Shown here: piece by piece, positions 9,629-14,626 of the stretch
Layout: each line of letters opens with the position of its first letter
Numbering within the stretch: the first letter of the stretch is position 1
Assembly: GCA_015654595.1 (NCBI GenBank)
Contig: JAATGQ010000040.1
Coordinates: 1-42,410 of the forward strand
DNA from: Chitinophagales bacterium
GTDB lineage: Bacteria; Bacteroidota; Bacteroidia; Chitinophagales; Chitinophagaceae
DNA length: 42,410 bases
Direction: 5' to 3'
The notes under the pieces: model-generated
Database searches by the model: none
Seen by the model: the letters and a program-made list of their open reading frames with translations, nothing else
Told to the model about the DNA's origin: nothing
Made by a program: the position numbers and the translations under genes

Positions 9629-9790
9629 TTGCTTTTCTTTTGCTTCATTCGGGCCCCACTTTGGGTTAAAAGAATAATAACGATACTCCTATTCCTGGGA
9701 AATTATTGCGTCTAAAACTGAGATGGCTTTACAGATGGATGCCAGGGATTTTCTGTCTGGAAGTAAGCTGTAATCTTTTGTCGAGATCAT
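9629..9790 (-). pseudogene. truncated N-terminal fragment of a conserved small protein, with nonsense codon
   Basis: Read on the minus strand from the ATG at 9790, the frame gives LLPDRKSLASICKAISVLDA and then ...IISQE before a TAG at 9689-9691. Past the TAG the same frame continues EYRYYSFNPKWGPNEA. From memory, a conserved family of small proteins in Bacteroidota and Proteobacteria has '...LDAI(I/M)S.EWEYRYYS(F/Y)..KW...' at this place, so the TAG stands where a tryptophan (TGG) is expected. After about 18 more codons the similarity ends just before the AraC gene, so the C-terminal half is deleted. The fragment therefore carries both a nonsense change and a 3' truncation. I cannot name the family; members often lie in toxin/immunity-rich loci. 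No function is expected. Confidence 0.6.
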
Positions 9791-9882
9791 TTATCGTAAC
9801 TGTGAATGTTAGGCTGCTGTATTGCCAATAACTATCCTGTTTTTAGGAATGCATTGAATTGTCGTTAAACGGCCTTTGCAGT

Positions 9883-10272
9883 CTACCGGGATGACGACTT
9901 TATTTCCCGGCCAGTCCCGAAATCCCCATCCTGTTTTATGGCATAGTCATCTAGCTCCTTTTGTGGATACTCCCCGCTGTATGACCAAAGCTCAAGATAA
10001 TCTACAAAGCCATTATTTATAAAGACTGTTGCGGATGCGCCTATAGGTAGTTCGGTTGAAGTAATAGAAACCCCATCCAATATAAGTTTATCTGACGCAA
10101 ACTTGAAATTTTCAATTCCTGTGGATGTTTCAAATGTAACGAATACGCCTACACCTGTATAGTCGTATTCAGTGTCAGTTAAATAATCAATCTGGGGCCT
10201 TAGTAATTTGCCATTGTCATCTCCATCCAATAGGAGATCCAGGATATCTAAAATGTATTTTGAAGAAATCAT
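9883..10272 (-). CDS. hypothetical protein, immunity-like small acidic protein
   Basis: Open frame of 129 residues. The protein is acidic, with no signal peptide or membrane segment; it begins MISSKYILDILDLLLDGDDN and contains YDYTGVGVFVTFET and VDYLELWSYSGEYP. The alternating hydrophobic pattern suggests a compact alpha+beta fold. The overall look (a leading helix, DGDDNGK, and a late '.LE.W.Y.G.YP') resembles small proteins found as extra immunity-like genes beside polymorphic toxins in Bacteroidota, but that is recollection and I cannot assign a family. Base composition is AT-richer than the flanking housekeeping genes. It is the only intact-looking gene in the first half of the tRNA-proximal island; the genes on both sides are broken, so it may be a leftover of a larger toxin-immunity unit. 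Confidence 0.55.
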   Translation of the reverse strand: MISSKYILDILDLLLDGDDNGKLLRPQIDYLTDTEYDYTGVGVFVTFETSTGIENFKFASDKLILDGVSITSTELPIGASATVFINNGFVDYLELWSYSGEYPQKELDDYAIKQDGDFGTGREIKSSSR

Positions 10273-10445
10273 ATCGATCTCAATTTACATGTTCCTATTG
10301 GGATAGAGAACGCAAAACTCACTGAGTGGCAGCGGGTTGGGAGGCGGTAGTTCTGAAAAAAACACAAGAGACTGATAATCAAATAATAAATTCGTATTTA
10401 AGCTCCATGCATGCAAATTCCACATTTCATGTTAAATTTTCATGC

Positions 10446-10532
10446 ATGATTAAGCGACGACTAGAAGCTCAAATAATCGAAGCATTGGAACGAAGCCCTT
10501 CCGCGGCCTTATTAAATTCGTTCCTCATATAA
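10446..10532 (+). pseudogene. N-terminal stub of an AAA_14/DUF4143-type ATPase
   Basis: A 28-codon open stretch begins MIKRRLEAQIIEALERSPSA and ends in a stop after LLNSFLI. The start 'MIKR.LE..I.EAL..SP...LL' is how the DUF4143-associated ATP-binding proteins begin, directly before their Walker A (GPRQVGKTT). Here the Walker A and everything after it are missing. The match is short and rests on recall, so confidence is moderate. It lies in the same low-GC stretch as the other broken genes. A longer open frame from 10326 exists upstream in phase, but its first 40 codons do not look like part of this family. Confidence 0.5.
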
Positions 10533-10627
10533 GTTTTGCCAGGTAAGCATTATTCTACACATCGCTTATTTGGCAGAAGATGCTAGTCATGCATTAATGT
10601 TAGTGGTCAAAAACGGTTGTGGTGTTT

Positions 10628-10832
10628 TCAAAGTTTCTTCCACTTTGTAAAGCCGTCATATATAGAGCATCCAAATTTTCCATTAGAAGAATAATGGTCA
10701 AAAATAATGACGGGCTTAGGCTTCTTCTTTTCAGAAACCACATGATTAGCTAATCCAATAATTATACAAATAACTCCAAAAACAAAAATGCCAATAAAAA
10801 TGATGAAAAGGCTAAAATAAAAAATGGAGCAT
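10628..10832 (-). pseudogene. small membrane protein gene with probable 1-nt frameshift in a T-run
   Basis: On the minus strand a coding-like frame runs to a TGA at 10628-10630. It encodes a hydrophobic helix (SLFIIFIGIFVFGVICIIIG) followed by a soluble tail (VVSEKKKPKPVIIFDHYSS, then GWLIKE-free GCSIYDGFTKWKKL). No ATG exists in that frame. An ATG at 10832 is in a neighbouring frame and would join perfectly as MLHFLFSLFIIF if one T were removed from the TTTTTTATTTT stretch. So this is either a frameshifted relic or a gene with a sequencing indel in a homopolymer. A helix followed by a basic linker is typical of small inner-membrane proteins. About 68 codons; no family recognised. The rest of 10533-10964 holds nothing else I can support. 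Confidence 0.45.
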
Positions 10833-10985
10833 TTTTACAGCACCGTGATCATCTGATAGTCGATTTTCTGGCCTTTAGTAACTTACAAGAATGCCAGATT
10901 GATGGATAATGGCTAATTATCAGCCTCTTGGGTGACTTGAGAATCACGGTTTTATAACTTAAATTTGTTGAAAATGGAGGTTGTT

Positions 10986-11231
10986 ATGGAACCAGCAAGC
11001 ATCAAGCAAAAACTTCATCACTATATCGATGTGGCAGATGAGAAAAAGCTACAGGCCATTTATACTATCCTGGAAGATGAGATAGAGGGTGAATATTTTT
11101 ATACGCAGGACGAAATAAAGATGTTTTATGACCGTAGGCAGAAGCACCTAAATGGCGAAAGCAAAAGTTACACGGTAGCGGAAATGCTTGATTTGGTCCG
11201 TCAGAATAGACAATCAAATGGCTTATATTGA
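10986..11231 (+). CDS. antitoxin of a RelE/ParE-type toxin-antitoxin module
   Basis: Small acidic protein of 81 residues. The start at 10986 (MEPASIKQKL) is chosen over in-frame codons at 10965 and 10974 because GGAGG stands five bases before it. The pattern 'HHYIDVADEKKLQAIYTILEDEI' followed by Y.Q.EI..(Y/L).RR...LNG.SK.YT.AEM is that of the small antitoxins that precede RelE/ParE toxins in Bacteroidota: an N-terminal helical part and a C-terminal segment that wraps the toxin. The toxin frame begins 14 bp before this gene's stop, as expected for a coupled module, but it is destroyed. This antitoxin is therefore probably orphaned and could only act against related toxins elsewhere in the genome. 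Confidence 0.65.
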   Translation: MEPASIKQKLHHYIDVADEKKLQAIYTILEDEIEGEYFYTQDEIKMFYDRRQKHLNGESKSYTVAEMLDLVRQNRQSNGLY

Positions 11232-11367
11232 TGATCAAGCCATAATCCGTGATGTTAAAATACACCGTTTCCCTTATGTTGCGGTTTTTGAAATAAGTCA
11301 GGATGAAGTTATCGTTTAGGCTGTCCACAATACCTTTCAGCATCCTAAAAAAAGGCAGAGAAAGTAA
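11218..11367 (+). pseudogene. RelE/ParE-type toxin remnant (internal deletion and nonsense codon)
   Basis: The frame from ATG 11218 overlaps the antitoxin end by 14 bp and gives MAYIDDQAIIRDVKIHRFPY and then VAVFEISQDEVIV before a TAG at 11317-11319. After the TAG the frame continues AVHNTFQHPKKRQRK and a TAA. The pieces 'IR...IHRFPY.(V/I).(F/Y)EI.(Q/D)(D/E)E(V/I)IV.AV.H..(Q/R)(H/D)P' are the C-terminal strands of RelE/ParE toxins. The TAG stands where these proteins have a hydrophobic or tyrosine residue (one base change from TAC/TAT). The normal first 50-60 residues (helical part) are absent, the start codon running almost straight into the conserved strands. The toxin is thus doubly inactivated. 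Family recognition is good; the history is inference. Confidence 0.7.
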
Positions 11368-11481
11368 ATCGACCAATCTCGTATTATGTATTTAACTCTT
11401 GCCCAGCGGTTATTCCTGACACGAAGATTAGATTCCAATCGCGCAAAAAATCACTGAACCCCTTGCTAGGGTTAAATTTTG

Positions 11482-11553
11482 TAGTCCCGACAGGAATCGA
11501 ACCTGTATCAAAAGTTTAGGAAACTTCTATTCTATCCATTGAACTACGGGACC
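11482..11553 (-). tRNA. tRNA-Arg (anticodon CCT)
   Basis: The minus strand folds as a tRNA. The acceptor stem is GGTCCCG with CGGGACT (a terminal G-T pair) and discriminator A. The D arm is GTTCAATGGATAGAAT. The anticodon stem is GAAGT/ACTTT around the loop TTCCTAA, so the anticodon is CCT, reading AGG. The T arm has GGTTCGATTCC. CCA is not encoded. A TATTTTTG box on the minus strand at 11639-11646 could be its -7 element, with an 80-nt G/C-rich leader between. The decayed gene island begins directly beyond its 3' end, the usual place for integrated elements. Confidence 0.95.
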
Positions 11554-11556
11554 ATT

Positions 11557-11632
11557 TACTTTGGGAGGGGCCGGGTCGGCGGGCGGCGGCGCGGGAAGCG
11601 CTGGGCGGAACCGGGGGAACCTCTGTCAGTAA
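11557..11632. other. G-rich spacer between tRNA-Arg and the VOC gene
   Basis: About 75 bases of very G-rich sequence on the plus strand (for example GGGAGGGGCCGGGTCGGCGG) with no open frame that looks coding. It resembles the other G-skewed spacers at 13.74-14.04, 21.74-22.0 and 24.22-24.32 kb. Confidence 0.5.
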
Positions 11633-11705
11633 GGGTCGCAAAAATATGGCATTTTTTTTTAGCCAGCTGGAAATCCTTACATTGATTCACACAAAATTGC
11701 ATTTT

Positions 11706-12242
11706 ATGAATCGATTGTTCTTGCCAAAGCTGGACGTGGGTTTCAGCGTATCGGCTTTATTTGATTTTTTTGCAAAGGGGGCAAAGAGATGGAAAATTGG
11801 CGCCTGGAGACTGGGGGCTTTGTCACTCATTTTATTGTTAGGGCTGAGCAGCCAGGCCCAGGGGCCGCACTTCAGTCACCAGACGATTTTTGTGACCGAC
11901 TTGGACCGCGCGGCGAATTTTTATGAGAAAGTAATGGAACTCAAACGGATATCGGAGCCTTTTCACGACGGCAAACACGTTTGGTTCCGGATCGGGGAAC
12001 ATGGACAGCTGCACGTAGTGTCGGGCGCAAAAGAGGATATCCCGCACGACATCAATATACACCTGGCGTTCAGCGTGCCGAACATGGCTGCTTTCACGAA
12101 ACACCTGGACGAAGCGCACGTGAAGTACGGGAATTGGGCGCAGAACAGCACCACCCCGCAGATGCGGCCTGACAAAGTACAGCAGATCTACTTGCAGGAC
12201 CCGGACGGGTACTGGATCGAGGTAAATGACGATAAGTTTTAG
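11706..12242 (+). CDS. exported VOC (glyoxalase/bleomycin-resistance fold) protein
   Basis: Vicinal-oxygen-chelate protein of 178 residues if started at the ATG at 11706 (MNRLFLPKLD). An upstream in-frame ATG at 11646 only adds an unlikely lead. A hydrophobic segment, GALSLILLLGLSSQAQG, looks like a signal peptide with a rather long basic n-region. The VOC domain follows at once: FSHQTIFVTDLDRAANFYEK, then IHLAFSVPNMAAFTKHLDEA, and IYLQDPDGYWIEVND. The metal-ligand positions can be traced: His in the first strand (SHQTIF), His in INIHLAF, and the Glu in WIEVND, as in glyoxalase I. Export of a VOC protein is less usual but seen in Bacteroidota. Substrate unknown; it may be a dioxygenase-like or lyase enzyme. 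Confidence 0.8.
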   Translation: MNRLFLPKLDVGFSVSALFDFFAKGAKRWKIGAWRLGALSLILLLGLSSQAQGPHFSHQTIFVTDLDRAANFYEKVMELKRISEPFHDGKHVWFRIGEHGQLHVVSGAKEDIPHDINIHLAFSVPNMAAFTKHLDEAHVKYGNWAQNSTTPQMRPDKVQQIYLQDPDGYWIEVNDDKF

Positions 12243-12294
12243 CGGGGGCCGGGGAAATGGACAAATCACGCGCGGGAAATACGGGCGGTAGCCC

Positions 12295-12302
12295 TATCTT
12301 TG
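12295..12302 (+). promoter_or_regulatory. TAnnTTTG -7 box for the TPR membrane protein gene
   Basis: TATCTTTG, the Bacteroidota -7 consensus, 54 nt before the ATG at 12357. A clear -33 TTG is not visible at the right distance. The leader contains a small CCCGG/CCGGG hairpin. Confidence 0.5.
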
Positions 12303-12356
12303 CACACCTTTTGCCGACCCGGTGGGAATCCGGGCAAAATGCAAAAAGAAGGACTT

Positions 12357-13007
12357 ATGAAGTTTTATAACCTGGTGATCAAATATCGGCTTCCCCTAGC
12401 CATCGGGCTGCTGATCCTCGCGGTCGTCACGAATGTTTACGCGGGATTCTGGCCGGCTTTTCTGCTGTATTTTATTGGGGTCATTTTGCTGTTTGGTTAC
12501 TTCTTTTTTGGACCGCTGCGTCTGATTCAGGAGTATATGGAAAATGGCGACCTGGAATCGGCCGAGAAGGTTTTGAATTCTGTCCGCTACCCCAGCCTCC
12601 TTTATAAACCCATCCGGTCTGTGTATTATACGCTGAAAGGGAATATCGCGATGATGAAGCAGGACTTCGACAGCGCGGAAAAGAATATGAAGAAAGGCCT
12701 CGACCTGGGTATGCCGATGAAGGAAGCAGAAGGCGCCAGCCTCTTGCAGATGGGAATGCTGGCCATGCAGAAGAGCGATATGAAGCAGGCCGAAAGCTAT
12801 ATCCGCCAGGCTATCCGCAAGGGATTGCCCGACAAGGAAAATCAAGCTGCCGCTTTCCTGCAGCTTTGCTCGATCATGATGACAAAGCGCGAGTTCAGGG
12901 CTTCGAAAGACTTTTTCCGCAAGGCCAAAGCGCTGAAGCCGACTACGCCTCAGCTGGTTTCGCAGATCAAAGAACTCGAGAAATATATCTCCCGGATGCC
13001 GGGTTAG
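12357..13007 (+). CDS. TPR-repeat membrane protein
   Basis: Protein of 216 residues. The start at 12357 is picked from several in-frame options because AAAAAGAAGGACTT stands before it and the protein then begins with a basic/hydrophobic signal anchor. Two membrane helices are clear: PLAIGLLILAVVTNVYAGFW and AFLLYFIGVILLFGYFFFG. They are followed by tetratricopeptide repeats from about residue 85 to 200 (KGNIAMMKQDFDSAEKNMKK, MGMLAMQKSDMKQAESYIRQ, AAFLQLCSIMMTKREFRASK). It probably sits in the inner membrane with the TPRs in the cytoplasm as a scaffold. No enzyme motif is present. A strong hairpin terminator follows the stop, so it is a single-gene unit behind its own TATCTTTG box. Confidence 0.85.
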   Translation: MKFYNLVIKYRLPLAIGLLILAVVTNVYAGFWPAFLLYFIGVILLFGYFFFGPLRLIQEYMENGDLESAEKVLNSVRYPSLLYKPIRSVYYTLKGNIAMMKQDFDSAEKNMKKGLDLGMPMKEAEGASLLQMGMLAMQKSDMKQAESYIRQAIRKGLPDKENQAAAFLQLCSIMMTKREFRASKDFFRKAKALKPTTPQLVSQIKELEKYISRMPG

Positions 13008-13029
13008 CAAAGAGTGAACTATTTTCTCA

Positions 13030-13060
13030 AATGCCGGGTTATCGCCCGGCATTTGCTTTT
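13030..13060 (+). terminator. intrinsic terminator of the TPR membrane protein gene
   Basis: Nine-base-pair perfect stem AATGCCGGG/CCCGGCATT with a six-base loop, followed by TGCTTTT, 22 bp after the stop codon at 13007. Confidence 0.75.
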
Positions 13061-13180
13061 GGGGCAAGCAAGGACAGATGGACGGCCATTAGGAGCAATG
13101 AGGGAAGCGAGGATCGACATCCTACTATTCGGGCAAACGGGGCATGGATGTGCAGGCGGGGGATTGGATCGGACGCCGCG

Positions 13181-13208
13181 ATAAAAGCCGCGGATGCCGG
13201 GCTTTTAT
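13181..13208 (-). terminator. hairpin downstream of the SRPBCC gene
   Basis: The stem ATAAAAGCC/GGCTTTTAT with a ten-base loop lies 41 bp past the 3' end of the minus-strand SRPBCC gene. It may end transcripts from either side. The 13061-13180 stretch has nothing else that I can support. Confidence 0.4.
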
Positions 13209-13248
13209 TGAGCCAAAGCCGCCAGGGTCGGATGTGCGCCCGGACAAT

Positions 13249-13724
13249 CTAATTACCGGAATAGACGCCGAAAATCTCCTCCACCTTCTTATGCCGGAAG
13301 GCAAATATTCCTTCGAGCTGACGGCGCACGAATAGTACATTTGCCAGGTCGCCCAGGAAACCGAACGGTATCATGTAATGCACGACGTCGGTCATCTCGA
13401 CACCACCGGGTATAGGGCGGAAATGATGTTGATGATGCCAAAGCCTGTAAGGGCCCTTTCGCTGCTCGTCGACAAAATAATGGCCGTCATGGACCTGGGT
13501 GATCTCGGTGACCAATACAGTTTTATCCCAAGAACAGGGCGGAGCGTATAGTCGATCAGCTGGCCGGCATAAGTCCGGCTGCCGGGCGGCGACGGATGGA
13601 GCACGTTGAAATGCATGTACGGCGGGGTAATGACCGGGAGGTTAGCAGGATCGGAGAAGAAGTCCCAGACTGCCTCGGGTGCAGCGGGAATGTTCTGAAC
13701 GCGTTGTATAATGTGAACAGCCAT
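13249..13724 (-). pseudogene. SRPBCC (START-like) ligand-binding protein gene with a 1-nt frameshift
   Basis: The gene starts MAVHIIQRVQNIPAAPEAVW and reads well to LRPVLGIKLYW. The conserved sequence then continues in another frame as VTEITQVHDGHYFVDEQRKG and PYRLWHHQHHFRPI, to GVYSGN at 13249. The two halves join without loss if one G is added near 13521 (TATTGG|GTCACC), which makes about 158 residues, the normal length of this SRPBCC group. The domain is a helix-grip fold that binds hydrophobic ligands. The total is 476 nt, one short of a whole number of codons. It could be a real frameshift or a miscalled G-run. A TAACTTTG box ends 4 nt before the ATG, with the same spacing as at three other genes here. 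Confidence 0.8.
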
Positions 13725-13728
13725 GTCG

Positions 13729-13736
13729 CAAAGTTA
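13729..13736 (-). promoter_or_regulatory. TAACTTTG box 4 nt before the SRPBCC start codon
   Basis: Minus strand reads TAACTTTG-CGAC-ATG. The box matches TAnnTTTG exactly, and initiation a few bases downstream would put the transcript start on or beside the start codon. Confidence 0.6.
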
Positions 13737-13756
13737 ACTGGTCGCGGCGAGACGAG

Positions 13757-13880
13757 GATGGGAAGGCTGACGTGGCAATGGGGAGGGCTGGCGGGCAATG
13801 ATGAAGGCTGACTTGGCAATGGGGAAGGCTGACTTGGCAATGGCGAAGGCTGGCGGGCAATGGGAAAGGCTGGCTGCGGG
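13757..13880 (+). repeat. degenerate tandem repeat, six units of 20-21 bp
   Basis: Six head-to-tail units of the form GGGGAAGGCTGAYKTGGCAAT lie just upstream of the SRPBCC gene. Two versions alternate: one with GGCTGACTTGGCAAT (or ACG for ACT) and one with GGCTGGCGGGCAAT. The last unit is broken. The array is G-rich on the plus strand and is open in several frames only because it lacks stop codons. The remainder up to 14042 is also G/A-rich (GCGGAGAAG occurs repeatedly) and holds no gene I can support. Confidence 0.8.
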
Positions 13881-14042
13881 GAAAAAGGCGGACCGAAATA
13901 GGGTCGAATGATGGCGGGTACAAACCCGGGGATTGGCGCGGCGAGAAAACACGGCGGAGAAGAGAAGGAAGGGGGCGGCAAGTGAGGCGATCGAATGCAG
14001 GCCGAGAACGAGACAACAGAGCGGAGAAGCGGACGAGCGTGC

Positions 14043-14438
14043 TTAATTCGTCAAATTCTTCTGACCCGGGTGCATCACGCAATCCACCATCTGGCGAAGG
14101 GTGCGAAGGGAGAGGCTATTCTTTTCAAGAAAATCAAAGCTGCCGTATTGCAAAAATATCTCTTTGGTATTCAGTCCTTTCTGGCTGGAAAATAAAATAA
14201 CGTAAACGTTGGGGTCAATATCACGGACACGCTGCAATGTATCCAAACCATTCATTTTGCCATCTAAATTGTAGTCGAGAACGATGACGGAGGGGTTCTT
14301 GTCCAGCTCGGAAATACAGGATTCGCCGGTGGTATAAAAATGGATGTTATTGCTGACAGGTTCCAGCTCCTTCGCGATAAGGCCCTGATAAATGACATTA
14401 TCCTCCACAACAAAAATTACAGGCTGACTTAGTTCCAT
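14043..14438 (-). CDS. single-domain response regulator (CheY-like)
   Basis: Receiver protein of 131 residues with no output domain. It begins MELSQPVIFVVEDNVIYQGL; the acidic pair (E12, D13) and the phosphoacceptor Asp55 in VIVLDYNLDG are present, with the later Ser/Thr-like FSSQ and the Lys of FLEKNSLS. Such single-domain proteins pass phosphate to, or are taken from, hybrid kinases. It lies 188 bp downstream of the hybrid kinase gene on the same strand and is the third member of the signalling cassette 18363 to 14043. A TGGCAC (-24-like) element at 14476-14481 suggests a possible sigma-54 promoter of its own. The output is unknown; it may act by protein binding or as a phosphate shuttle to the Hpt domain. 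Confidence 0.88.
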   Translation of the reverse strand: MELSQPVIFVVEDNVIYQGLIAKELEPVSNNIHFYTTGESCISELDKNPSVIVLDYNLDGKMNGLDTLQRVRDIDPNVYVILFSSQKGLNTKEIFLQYGSFDFLEKNSLSLRTLRQMVDCVMHPGQKNLTN

Positions 14439-14475
14439 GGTTGGTATGCTAGTGCGAGGCTAACCCCGGAAAATA

Positions 14476-14481
14476 GTGCCA
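14476..14481 (-). promoter_or_regulatory. possible sigma-54 promoter -24 element for the receiver gene
   Basis: The minus strand has TGGCAC, the exact -24 element, about 40 nt before the ATG at 14438. The -12 part reads TTCCGG rather than TTGC, so the match is incomplete. The presence of a sigma-54 activator in the same cassette makes it worth noting. Confidence 0.3.
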
Positions 14482-14626
14482 GAAAAAAACCGAATATTAG
14501 ATGCTTGATTATCAAGGTCCAGATTTTGCAGTATAGGCGCCTGACTTCTCTGTTTGGGAATTATTCCATTTGGTTGGGAAAAAAATCAACAGTTTGGGGG
14601 ACGGCGGGAACCGCAGTTTTTGCGCT

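Noticed and set aside
10273..10445. Startless minus-strand frame (ELPPPNPLPLSEFC...) ending 13 nt before the immunity-like gene
   Set aside because: It could be the tail of a lost toxin gene, but it has no recognisable family and is too short to tell from chance.
13556..14082. Several long Pro/Ser/Arg-rich frames on the minus strand over the tandem repeat
   Set aside because: They exist in more than one frame at once and simply translate the repeat; no start signal and no protein-like composition.
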